Assembly (NCBI RefSeq): GCF_026262505.1 | Contig: NC_067204.1 | Location: 12,914,522 to 12,978,521, forward strand | DNA from: Trichomonas vaginalis G3 | Lineage: Eukaryota > Parabasalia > Trichomonadida > Trichomonadidae | Reading direction: 5' to 3' | DNA: 64,000 nucleotides | Part shown: one piece after another, positions 47,886 through 57,407 of the stretch | Layout: each line of letters begins with the position of its first letter | How positions within the stretch are numbered: the stretch's first letter is position 1 | Notes under the pieces: model-generated | Seen by the model: the letters and a program-made list of their open reading frames with translations, nothing else | What the model was told of the DNA's origin: nothing | Databases searched by the model: none | Position numbers and translations under genes: made by a program

Positions 47886-50702
47886 TTAATTATTCTTGGA
47901 TGGAGTTAATCTTGATTTGATTCTTATTAACTTAGGTCTCATTGGGTCATTAATTTTACATGATTTCAGCTTCTGAACAATTACATCCAACATTCCATTT
48001 TCCATCATTACTTTGCAAGGGACAGAAACAGCTGAAACACTGTCGAAAATATCAGATAAAATCGATGCATCATCAGTTTTCCAGAACTCAAATGTTGATT
48101 TAATCAACTCAATAATGTTTGTTTTATCATCCAAAATATCAGAAGCTTCCGGAGTTATTAGTATTCTATGGATTGTACTCAAAGCCCGTTTCCTTGTATT
48201 CTTATCACCATTCTTTAAAAGATTCAAGAGATCTCTTAAAAATGGAACACAAGCTGCAGCACAATTCGGATCAACAGTTACATTCGAAATACAAATCAAT
48301 GGATAAACACCGAAATTAGAAATTCTCGACATTTCAAAGAAAGTCTCTACTGAATCTAACATCACTTTCGCATCAGGAATAGCTGCTGACATAGCAGCCA
48401 TACACATAACAGATAATGACCGAATTTCTTCATTGTCACTTTTCTTCATTAAATCTGACACAACAACAGAAATTCCCCATTCATCCATCAAGTTTGCACC
48501 ATCTATTGAAGTACTAAGAGTTCCTATCATTCTCAGACCACTTTCTACTACCAAAAGATTTTTGTTTTCTAAACTTTTTGACAGGAAATTTTTGAGGATT
48601 TGACTGTCAGAATTATTCACAATTTCCAAATTTTCCGATGCGATTAAAGCAGTTGCACAAGAACTGGCGAGGACTAAACAGTTGTCATCGTCCTTGTCAT
48701 TGTCAAGGCATACAAGGAACATGTGCATCATGGCCTTAAAGAGTGGTTCCGTTGCTTTGTCGACGCAGAATTTGTAACACAAATCGAGAGACAAAATTTT
48801 GTTGATTTGATCAAAACCGGAAATTAACTGTGAAAAAGAACCAGGAAAAGTCCTGATTTGCGATACTTCTTTGTATAACTGTTGGTATCTCATCATACAT
48901 GACAATGTCTGCAATGCTTCCCTCTGTACATTGATGTCTCCGTTGGAAACAGCTCCTGGAAAACTCCTGACAAATTCAGAAATTGTGTGTAATTTCGGAG
49001 TTGTTTGATCATCAAGTAAATTCCGAATTAACTTCAAACTCATTGATATAATTGAAGTATTCTCATGCGCAATTAATGGACATACTCTATCAATACCATC
49101 CGAATTTTTCATCTGTTGTTTTACAGATGAAAAAAGTGACAATTTCAACATCAAAACCAAAACTTTTTTCAAAAGATCAGTTTTCGATTCTGGAGCTGCA
49201 TTTCTTATTAAATTCTCTATCGATGGATTGAAAGCATCAACTTCTTCATAAAGCTTACGTTGCAGTATCAGATCAAGTAAATTCAACGCGTTTTCCCTTG
49301 TACTTAAATCTGCAACTAAAAGAAAAGGTGACACTTTTTGAATGTGTGATGCTGTGAATGAAACATTACTGTGTTTAGCGATTACAAGCAGACAATCGAG
49401 TAACTGAGGAATACTACTAGTGCTTAGTCTTGTAAGAATGTCTAATGTGGCAATTGGACCTCCGTTTTTGATGAAAGGTTCAATTTGTGATTCATCTCTG
49501 AAAAGTTCTGCTGTTAATGCGATCAAACATGTGGAAGCATGGCTGTCCGTGCACGTGGCAATCTTTTTTACAAGGAGAGGCATAACGTCGAGCTTCGCAA
49601 CCTTCTTTAGATTTTCTTCATCGTTTAATGCGGCAATTAATGGGAGAATCGTGCCTGTTCCGTTGATAAATCCATTCAGAAGATCGGCCAATCGGGCATT
49701 GGTCAATGATTTCACGTCAATTTCGACAGATGAAGCCTCATCAAGGTCAATGTGGTCTTCAACACCGGATGAGATCTGTGCGACGTAGGCTTTGAGCTTG
49801 GTAATGTCTGTGCCTGGGAATGAGATTGCTCCTGACTCGAGAGCTCGTACAATTGTATTAAAATCTGGTCTTTTACTCGGATCTGAGTCCCAGCATATTC
49901 TAATGAACTTTTCCAAGTTATGGGGACAGTTCTTTGGTATTTTAGGACGATTGTTTTGATTGACGACCGACATAGCGATTTGAATATCTCTGAGGCCTCT
50001 GTAAGGCACATCGCCTGTTAACATCTCCCAGAGAATGATACCGTAGCTATAAACGTCTGCTTTTTCATCGTATTTCTGTGAAATTAAGACTTCTGGTGCC
50101 ATCCATTGAGATGTGCCGATTTCGCCTGTCATTGGCTCAGAACTATTACTTTTAGCTCTTGCCATGCCGAAATCACATATCTTTGGGAAGTTTTCGGCAT
50201 CAAGTAAGATGTTTAATGATTTAAGATCGCGATGAAGCATTTGATTATCGTGTAAAAATGCCATACCGTAGGCAACTCCGAGAGCTATAATTGAGAGTTG
50301 TGTCGGCGAAAGCCTGTTTGTAATTTCTTTCGTATGCAATCGAGAAAATAAAGATCCACCACTCATGAATTCAGTAACAATACAGAAAGGTGGCTTGGTG
50401 CATGCTCCTACGAATGGAAGAATTGCAAAATGTCGAAGACCGGCCAAGATTCCGACTTCTCGTTTGAACATTTCAAGCATTTTTGCATCAAACTGCTGAT
50501 TTCGTAACCTTTTGATTGCAACAACTGTGCCATCACTCTTTCTATATCCATAAAATACTTCGGCAAAGCCACCTGATCCAATTCTTTTTTGAAGCTCAAG
50601 ATCTTCATGTTCTATCTCCCATTGTTCAAATGGAGAAAGCTGTTTGGCAATTATTGATGGATCTAGAACTTTCTCTTGTTCACGAGATGTATCTGGATCC
50701 AT
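47886..50702 (-). CDS. TKL-type protein kinase with ARM/HEAT C-terminal region
   Basis: The protein is 938 residues from the ATG at 50702. Its N-terminal kinase domain (about 36-300) is complete: glycine loop GSGGFAEV (42-49), VAIK with Lys64, alpha-C Glu82, HRDLKSLN (157-164), DFG (177-179), MAPE (201-204). The sequence style (LHRDLKSLNILL, 'GTSQWMAPEV') is that of tyrosine-kinase-like Ser/Thr kinases, which are expanded in trichomonads. Residues about 340-930 form a helical solenoid with ARM/HEAT character that likely binds partners or substrates. The catalytic residues suggest an active enzyme; substrate and pathway are unknown. No Inr is evident upstream. Confidence 0.92.
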   Translation of the reverse strand: MDPDTSREQEKVLDPSIIAKQLSPFEQWEIEHEDLELQKRIGSGGFAEVFYGYRKSDGTVVAIKRLRNQQFDAKMLEMFKREVGILAGLRHFAILPFVGACTKPPFCIVTEFMSGGSLFSRLHTKEITNRLSPTQLSIIALGVAYGMAFLHDNQMLHRDLKSLNILLDAENFPKICDFGMARAKSNSSEPMTGEIGTSQWMAPEVLISQKYDEKADVYSYGIILWEMLTGDVPYRGLRDIQIAMSVVNQNNRPKIPKNCPHNLEKFIRICWDSDPSKRPDFNTIVRALESGAISFPGTDITKLKAYVAQISSGVEDHIDLDEASSVEIDVKSLTNARLADLLNGFINGTGTILPLIAALNDEENLKKVAKLDVMPLLVKKIATCTDSHASTCLIALTAELFRDESQIEPFIKNGGPIATLDILTRLSTSSIPQLLDCLLVIAKHSNVSFTASHIQKVSPFLLVADLSTRENALNLLDLILQRKLYEEVDAFNPSIENLIRNAAPESKTDLLKKVLVLMLKLSLFSSVKQQMKNSDGIDRVCPLIAHENTSIISMSLKLIRNLLDDQTTPKLHTISEFVRSFPGAVSNGDINVQREALQTLSCMMRYQQLYKEVSQIRTFPGSFSQLISGFDQINKILSLDLCYKFCVDKATEPLFKAMMHMFLVCLDNDKDDDNCLVLASSCATALIASENLEIVNNSDSQILKNFLSKSLENKNLLVVESGLRMIGTLSTSIDGANLMDEWGISVVVSDLMKKSDNEEIRSLSVMCMAAMSAAIPDAKVMLDSVETFFEMSRISNFGVYPLICISNVTVDPNCAAACVPFLRDLLNLLKNGDKNTRKRALSTIHRILITPEASDILDDKTNIIELIKSTFEFWKTDDASILSDIFDSVSAVSVPCKVMMENGMLDVIVQKLKSCKINDPMRPKLIRIKSRLTPSKNN

Positions 50703-51284
50703 CAATTTATTTTTTTACAAAAAATTTAATCTCATCTCACGGTGTCACCCCCTGCAGAATAAAAATTGCTATTTTATTTATGCGCAAAATACATTGTTAT
50801 TTATAACATATTCGATTAAGAACATGCATTACACAGGGAGTAGTGCTTGATATTTCAAAATATCATGATCAAGGTTCTACAGCTACAAATATTGTCGACT
50901 CAATACAGAATTGGCTTCATTCAATATCAATATTTTTCTATGTGTATTGGTCATTATAGATACATATTTCTATAGACTGTTTCCTCTTAGCCCTTCGGAT
51001 CGCAAGATAGAGACCAAAAAGGCTCTTGAAAATTGAATATCATCTCAAAATTGAGAATGGACGTACATGGAGCATTAATCCAATATTGGAACTTAAGGAT
51101 GTAACTAACTACTTCATCTCAACTCTAGTTGATATCTTCTCATTGAACTAAACCAAAATATATAATAGTTCCAAATTATTATGATCAAATTCTCATAAAA
51201 GTTGTTAACAAATTTCGACCCAAGATTAGATGAATAAAATAATCAAATAAATAGATGAAATAATACAAACAATACTACAAAATT
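50703..51284. other. Intergenic, no gene seen
   Basis: No recognisable gene or repeat. Confidence 0.6.
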
Positions 51285-52733
51285 TTATTCCGCTGGAGTT
51301 ATTCGGTTTAATATTGACTCAGCAATGACACTGATTTTTTCATTCTGACTGTCACTTAAACTGTCTATTATATCTAAGAGTTCGCAGCCTTCAAACAATG
51401 CTAAAATATCATTAAGTCTAGGATCAAATGATAAATCTTCAATCATACGATCAATTGCGCCAAGTAATATTACAACATCTTTTTCATCCATTGATTCAAT
51501 AAACTCTGAGATTATTTCAATAACATTGCATGTATAAAAAGGAATATAATACTCAGAAGGCATATTATGCATTATTGCAGACAAAACTTTCAAAATTGCT
51601 TGTTTCGTTCTCAAACAAGCAGCATCAAAAATAACAATTAAATTAGGAATTATATCATTTTGAAGTAACATCTCTGATCCTAATTGACAAGACATAGCAA
51701 TCTTATATAAACAATGGAATGATTGTATTTGAACAACACTTCCAATTGATTCGCAATTTTGTATTATATATTTAATTGGAATTGTTGGTAAAACAATGTC
51801 ATAAGGTAATGGATCAACACTAAGAATCTGTGATATCAATCTAAGACAGTCTTCAACAACTGATTCTTTAACAGAAAGTAATAAAGGAAAAACTAAATTA
51901 TGGAAATATCTAAAGAAAATTTCACATTGATGGGAATCTCTTGCAATAGCAACTCTAAGTATCCATATTGCTTCGGAATATAGTTCTGCTCGTCCTAATG
52001 TCAATGCGGAATAGGACATTTTCAAAATTAATCTGATTTGTTTTGCAGTAAGTTCTTGGTTTTTCATAACGAAACATGATGCAAAGTACATTGCTTTTGT
52101 AGCATATTCATCTTCAAAATCCAAAATAGATTTCGTTGAAAAATTGAAAAATGGTTTGCAAAGCTTTGGCTTGACATCAGATGTATCTGCAAAGTATTCG
52201 TAGAATGTTGCTAATACGTTTAATTGAGTGTTTCTGTATTTTATATAAAGATCCATTGTATTTGCTTGTTTTAGTATTTCTATGTTCTTAAATTCAATTA
52301 ATGGCTCAAAGAACTGTAGAATGTTATATTTCAACAAGTCAATTTCTGATAAACAATGCATTCTTAATAAAGAAGAAATTAATTTTGCAACTGGCATATA
52401 TGATTCGATATAATAGTTATGATGACTTGCATATTTATCGTAAACTTCTTGCAAATACCTAGATATTAAATTTAATAAATCTTTTTCAACTAAAAATGAT
52501 GTGTCTATTTCATCATAAGGTTCTATATGGATAGAAAGCAATGTTATAATCTTTCTGGCTTGTTCTAAATCAAAATTGTCAATACAAGTATAATCTTCAA
52601 AAATCTGTTGGAAAAGTTCGTCAAAATGCTCCTTAGTTTCGATTTGCCGGGCTTTTTCATTTGACCTACGCATTAATTTTGGACCTGCCCTATTAAAATT
52701 TGTATTTTCGTCTTCGTTTCCTTTATAATCCAT
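51285..52733 (-). CDS. Armadillo-type protein, importin-alpha-like
   Basis: This 482-residue protein is an all-helical solenoid. The first 45 residues ('RRSNEKARQIETKEHFDELF') are basic then acidic and resemble, weakly, an importin-beta-binding segment. The rest has ARM-like repeats, such as 'EAIWILRVAIARDSHQ' and 'VVQIQSFHCLYKIAMSC', but few of the Trp-x-x-x-Asn residues that bind nuclear localisation signals. A transport role is therefore uncertain. A perfect Inr (TCACTTTTT) lies 9 nt before the ATG. The gene is head-to-head with the BTB-like gene, 28 bp between start codons. Confidence 0.7.
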   Translation of the reverse strand: MDYKGNEDENTNFNRAGPKLMRRSNEKARQIETKEHFDELFQQIFEDYTCIDNFDLEQARKIITLLSIHIEPYDEIDTSFLVEKDLLNLISRYLQEVYDKYASHHNYYIESYMPVAKLISSLLRMHCLSEIDLLKYNILQFFEPLIEFKNIEILKQANTMDLYIKYRNTQLNVLATFYEYFADTSDVKPKLCKPFFNFSTKSILDFEDEYATKAMYFASCFVMKNQELTAKQIRLILKMSYSALTLGRAELYSEAIWILRVAIARDSHQCEIFFRYFHNLVFPLLLSVKESVVEDCLRLISQILSVDPLPYDIVLPTIPIKYIIQNCESIGSVVQIQSFHCLYKIAMSCQLGSEMLLQNDIIPNLIVIFDAACLRTKQAILKVLSAIMHNMPSEYYIPFYTCNVIEIISEFIESMDEKDVVILLGAIDRMIEDLSFDPRLNDILALFEGCELLDIIDSLSDSQNEKISVIAESILNRITPAE

Positions 52734-52735
52734 AT

Positions 52736-52744
52736 AAAAAGTGA
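52736..52744 (-). promoter_or_regulatory. Inr TCACTTTTT in a 28-bp divergent gap
   Basis: On the minus strand the +1 A is at 52742, 9 nt before the ATG at 52733. Read on the plus strand it is AAAAAGTGA, 18-19 nt before the ATG of the BTB-like gene. Confidence 0.8.
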
Positions 52745-52761
52745 CAATACGAAGATTTTAG

Positions 52762-53943
52762 ATGTTTCCACAGGTAAATACACGAATTATCATCAATAAC
52801 AATAGTTACAATATTGATTTATTCAGATTCGCAATGGTTTCGCATGCTTTCCAAAAGGCTTTCGTTGAATCTGAAAATATTGATTCCATTAACATGGAAA
52901 AATACATATCTTCGAGTATAAATGCTGATCAAGAAAAGAAATTTGTCGATATTTGCATGGGAAGAACTGTTGAATTGAGCTTAAATGACGTATTTGAATT
53001 AATATGTATTGCAGACGAGTTTGAAGCAGAAGAAATTTCCCAAAAGCTCTTACCAATGATTCAAAAAGAAAAGTCTTCTTTCATCTTAAATCAATTTATT
53101 CAGCTTTTAAATTCAAAATATTACTTAAGTCCAACATTGGTCGGACTGATTGCATCAGATTTTTATAACATATTCAATACTAATGCTGCTGACTTACAAA
53201 ATGCACCTCCACAACTCTTACAAACAATTTTAGAATCACCAAAATGTGCTTATCCACCTGCAAGAAAGTTAAATAGATTCCTTATCGAAGCGTCAACTAA
53301 AAATCAAGAATTACTCGGGTTTGTACAGCAAAAATCATTAACTTCATCAGAATATAATAAATTTGTGTCCTTAGCTAGTGAAATGATAAAACAACACAAA
53401 ATTAAACTTGAAGAACCCCCAGTTGATGAAATAGAACTTGATTCTATCGATTTACTTGTTCAATCTCAAATTTCAAGGTTGAGACTTGAACAATTCATAG
53501 CTCAGGTACAACCACCACCAAATGCAAAGAAGTCTGAGACTGTGTTCGATAGATGGAACCAAATTAATGCTCAAATTTCTAAATTTAATGGAATTATGAG
53601 CGAAATCACGAAGATGAAAGAATCCAACGCTAGTTATGATCAATTGATTGAAAGCTTGAAAGAATTCAATAATAATTCCAATAATTTGGAAAAACAACTT
53701 ATTGAGCTTAAAAATGAAGTTGCTAAAGCCAAAGCTGCAGTTGAAAAATCTACTAGAGATTTGGCAAACTGTAAACAAGCAATTGAACAAGAAAAAGCAA
53801 AGAATGAATTATTGAAGGCACAAAAACAAGAAAATGAGCAGAAACAAGAAGAAAATGTTGAAGAAAATAAAGATAACAATGAAGTGCAGGCAGATGGAAA
53901 TCCAAATCCAGAGGAAAATAATCAAAATGAAAATCCACAATAA
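52762..53943 (+). CDS. BTB/POZ-like protein with C-terminal coiled coil
   Basis: The N-terminus of this 393-residue protein (about 5-105, 'NTRIIINNNSYNIDLFRFAMVSHAF', then 'DVFELICIADEFEAEEISQKLLP') has the strand-helix plan of a BTB/POZ fold as found in many trichomonad proteins. Residues 110-270 are helical. Residues 280-355 form a coiled coil ('LEKQLIELKNEVAKAKAAV') and the tail is Asn/Glu/Gln-rich. BTB domains dimerise and often link to cullin ligases; no direct sign of that here. It has no forward Inr and shares a 28-bp promoter space with the armadillo gene. Confidence 0.7.
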   Translation: MFPQVNTRIIINNNSYNIDLFRFAMVSHAFQKAFVESENIDSINMEKYISSSINADQEKKFVDICMGRTVELSLNDVFELICIADEFEAEEISQKLLPMIQKEKSSFILNQFIQLLNSKYYLSPTLVGLIASDFYNIFNTNAADLQNAPPQLLQTILESPKCAYPPARKLNRFLIEASTKNQELLGFVQQKSLTSSEYNKFVSLASEMIKQHKIKLEEPPVDEIELDSIDLLVQSQISRLRLEQFIAQVQPPPNAKKSETVFDRWNQINAQISKFNGIMSEITKMKESNASYDQLIESLKEFNNNSNNLEKQLIELKNEVAKAKAAVEKSTRDLANCKQAIEQEKAKNELLKAQKQENEQKQEENVEENKDNNEVQADGNPNPEENNQNENPQ

Positions 53944-54466
53944 AATGAAGAATTATTAACTCTGGAATAACATAATATTGTCATATAATAGAAACAGAAC
54001 TATTAATAAAGTAAATATGTTAAAATTAAATAATAATTTTTTTTTATTTGGATTATTTTTCACCTTCGAAACGACTTCTACAAATTCAATATGATACATT
54101 ACGATGTAAGAATCGTGAGTTCCATTTTCATCGTGTAATATCAAAAGTTATTAAATATCTGAAACGAAAAGTATGCAGATATGAATGTGTAGATAATTTA
54201 AATGTTCTCAGCACAAATTTGCTCGTTCACCATCTCTGACGGCAATTTAAACAATAATAGAAAGCATTTACAGTCGGAGAATTTGTCTCTTCGAATTTTC
54301 TTAATTTCACAAAAAATTCAATGAGATGCTTCAATAATCACAACATTTCCACTGAAATGACCTCACCTTTGACTAATTGATTAAATATTCCTGATTCATT
54401 TTTAATACACTTTAAAATTAATTTTGTAAAGCTTTTAATATATTCTACTAAAATTTACAAAAATAA
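53944..54466. other. Intergenic, no gene seen
   Basis: No gene or repeat recognised. Confidence 0.55.
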
Positions 54467-55012
54467 ATGAAAACCCTTAATCAGCTTGAAATACAAGCTG
54501 TTTTTCAAGATGATATTAACATTAGCGAAAGTGATATATCGAATATATCCGAGTTTAATCACAACAATGAAATACAAACTATAAATGAATTGATTAAGCT
54601 TTCTCAGCAAAAGCAAAGAATCGAAACAAAACCATCTCGAAGGTTTTTAAAGACTATTACTCCAGAAAAGCTACATCCATGGTACAATACTTTAAACACA
54701 AAATTAGCAGTTTATAAAAATATGGTAGAAAGAGAAGTCTCTGACTGGAAGGTCTATCTAGCTGATATATACCATCCTGAATGGAAGCTTTCTGACAATA
54801 TGGAAAAATTAAATCTATTTTTTACCTTTGAAGAATTGGATCCAACATCAAAAACACAAATCACTATCCATAGACACAAAAATAATAAAAAATACAAAGA
54901 TTTACTATCTCAGATTGGGAAAATTACTGAAAAAGAAGGCCCTCAAAATGATCCTTATTCTTTAGATATTTTAGAAATCGATAAGGTTCCAAGTGAGCCA
55001 ATTGTAATTTGA
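54467..55012 (+). CDS. Unknown 181-residue protein
   Basis: No family recognised. It is hydrophilic and mixed helical, with no signal peptide or membrane helix. The N-terminal third is acidic/Gln-rich (about 1-55), followed by a basic helix ('QQKQRIETKPSRRFLK') and a Trp-containing central part ('HPWYNTLNTKLAVYKNM', 'YHPEWKLSDNMEKL'). The frame and codon use are like those of neighbours, so it is probably a real gene; no Inr lies within 25 nt. Confidence 0.6.
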   Translation: MKTLNQLEIQAVFQDDINISESDISNISEFNHNNEIQTINELIKLSQQKQRIETKPSRRFLKTITPEKLHPWYNTLNTKLAVYKNMVEREVSDWKVYLADIYHPEWKLSDNMEKLNLFFTFEELDPTSKTQITIHRHKNNKKYKDLLSQIGKITEKEGPQNDPYSLDILEIDKVPSEPIVI

Positions 55013-55535
55013 TATTGAAAAAACAAGTTTTTTATATTATTTGAAATATCATACCTCAAATATGAAAAATTGAATAAGTATGATAGCAACAAATCGTTTT
55101 CCAGAACTCTAAGTCGAAATGCACTTAAGCATTTCTTTAAATCATTGTTATTTGTTATCTAAAAACAATTTCATCTCAATGGATGATCAGAGTCAGGAGA
55201 TCTTTTAGCTACACATAATGGAATGAATGCCATATGTTTATTTGTTTATTAATAAAAATTGTTTGTATGAATTTGATAAATTTCATTTCTGATGCAATTA
55301 ATGCGGACATTATCCGTAAAATATGCAATTAAAAAGGATTTTAAATATTATCAAATTGGAAATATCATTCAAATACTATTGTAATATGAATATTGTGTTA
55401 AATTTGTCTGTGTTTATTTAGATATATCCAAATACTATATTATATTTTAGTTCCCAATACTAAATGAATATGTATATTAAAAAGTCATAAATAATATAAC
55501 ATTTTCGCAGAAAAATACACTCGCTAATGTAATTG
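55013..55535. other. Intergenic, no gene seen
   Basis: A+T-rich; nothing but the Inr at its right end. Confidence 0.55.
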
Positions 55536-55543
55536 TCACTTTT
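55536..55543 (+). promoter_or_regulatory. Inr TCACTTTT
   Basis: The +1 A is at 55538, only 10 nt before the ATG at 55548. It rules out the five upstream in-frame codons as part of the protein. Confidence 0.85.
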
Positions 55544-55547
55544 TAAA

Positions 55548-56951
55548 ATGACTCAAATCAACTATAAAACTAATGGTAACGTTGTTTTTATCGAATACAG
55601 CAAACCAGCATTAGACATCTTAACAAAACTTCGCGAATCTCTCGGATTAAAAGGTAATTTCACCAATATTGTATTCTTACCTCAAGGTGTAAAGCTTCCA
55701 GAAACGAAAAACTCTACTGGTAGTACTCCACAGACTCAGCCTCCTCAAAAACCGGTAGTTTCACAGCCTGCACCAAAAACGGAAAACAAACCAGTTACTG
55801 TTCCTGAGAAGAAAGAAGAAACAAAGCCAGCAACTAACAAGCCTGCAACAACAGCTGCTCCTCAGCCAGTTAAACAGCACTCTGTTGAAGCTCCTCCAAA
55901 AGATCAATTGAAAATTCAACCTACAGCAACAGCTGCAGCTCAGCCATCGAAACCTGCAATTGCTTCAAAGCCTGCAATTCCTGTTCCTGATTTGATTCAA
56001 CCAGAAAATCTTCCAGCACTTAATTTAGAACAACTTAATGATTTCAACGAACAACAAATCACAGAAAAATACAAGGCCGATACCAGTGATAAAAAGACCA
56101 TTAAACTATCCGAAATTTCAGCATTTTCAGCCGAAACTTATCCAGCAGAAGCTCTTCAACATCGCTCTCTTAGAATTTCAAAAACAGATCAAACTATCGA
56201 CCTTAAATACTTTGATGCGAATTTCTACAGCTATCCATATGCAATTTCAATACTTGGAAAGGATATATTTAAGTACGATTACAATTTCACTCCTTTAGAA
56301 TCCAATGTGTCACAATTCATTGTAAAATCACTTACTCAGTCGAAGGGTGAAGCAGCCACATTTAATGATGCATCGAAATACCCAGAACTTGCTACAAATT
56401 ACGTTTTCTATCCTGATTATAAGCAATACTTACTTAACAAGGATTCATTTGCTAACAGCCAAGTTAAAGTTACTGTTCCAAAGATTGCTGCCTCATATTT
56501 GATCGAACTTACCTCAATTGACAAAAAATCTTTAGGTGAATTAAATAAAAAGCATTTTGATGAAGGAATTGCGAAACTTTGCTTGATAGCTCCATTCGTT
56601 GTTGGTGTTCAGAAGAGCGGAGAAGACATAACTTTCATATTTAATGATACAAAGTATATTCCAGCCAAATATATCGCCAACCAAGTCAAGAAATTTATAA
56701 ATATTATGCAAAAGAACGATTGTACAACTTTGGAGTTCAAAGATATTGATGCTCAGAAATATAACAAAACTGCTTCATTTTTAAGGACAGAAGCCATGAA
56801 ACACAATGTTGTTGCTCTCTATGAAGAAACAAAGAAAGTCAATATGATAAAAGACTTCTTTATTTACTTATGTGCTCCTAAAGGAGCAGATTTGACTGAA
56901 TTTGATCAGATAATTGAGACAAACTTCGGTAAGTATTCAAACAAATTATAA
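55548..56951 (+). CDS. Unknown protein with Pro/Ala/Thr-rich linker
   Basis: The protein is 467 residues from the ATG at 55548. It has a small N-terminal domain (1-50, 'GNVVFIEYSKPALDILTKL'), a low-complexity Pro/Thr/Ala/Gln/Lys linker (about 55-155, with repeated KPA, QPP and TAAA) and a folded C-terminal region (165-467) of mixed strands and helices without known motifs. The linker recalls adaptor or scaffold proteins. No signal peptide, no membrane segment. I cannot assign a family. Confidence 0.75.
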   Translation: MTQINYKTNGNVVFIEYSKPALDILTKLRESLGLKGNFTNIVFLPQGVKLPETKNSTGSTPQTQPPQKPVVSQPAPKTENKPVTVPEKKEETKPATNKPATTAAPQPVKQHSVEAPPKDQLKIQPTATAAAQPSKPAIASKPAIPVPDLIQPENLPALNLEQLNDFNEQQITEKYKADTSDKKTIKLSEISAFSAETYPAEALQHRSLRISKTDQTIDLKYFDANFYSYPYAISILGKDIFKYDYNFTPLESNVSQFIVKSLTQSKGEAATFNDASKYPELATNYVFYPDYKQYLLNKDSFANSQVKVTVPKIAASYLIELTSIDKKSLGELNKKHFDEGIAKLCLIAPFVVGVQKSGEDITFIFNDTKYIPAKYIANQVKKFINIMQKNDCTTLEFKDIDAQKYNKTASFLRTEAMKHNVVALYEETKKVNMIKDFFIYLCAPKGADLTEFDQIIETNFGKYSNKL

Positions 56952-57389
56952 ATTATTAATAAATAAACTTATTATTTTTATTTATCTCATTTATTTATAT
57001 GATAACCCTTTGAAAAGACCCAATAATCAAATTTTAATTAAGTATTTAGAAATATTGAGCCATGTTACTTCGATCTTTATTAGAAGAATGGAAAATACCA
57101 AAATAATATTATTAATAATTCTAATTTTTAGGATAAAGAAATAATACAATATATCTATATATCATATATTTATATGTAAACCCTTGAAAATTGAAAAATT
57201 AATTTAATCTTATAATTTTTCCGTGATGGATATTCAATTATCACAATTTTGAGAAAAGATTTGAGAACAGACGTATGTATTTAAAAACATTTATTTTGTG
57301 ATGAAAATTTGACTGAACACTCTTCTCTAGATCTTGTAAGAAAATATATTCATGATAAATCATAAATACATTGATCATAATTTTTTTTC
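56952..57389. other. Intergenic, no gene seen
   Basis: A+T-rich; nothing recognisable. Confidence 0.55.
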
Positions 57390-57397
57390 TCATATTT
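57390..57397 (+). promoter_or_regulatory. Inr TCATATTT
   Basis: The +1 A is at 57392, 16 nt before the ATG at 57408. Confidence 0.65.
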
Positions 57398-57407
57398 TTT
57401 TGGAAAG

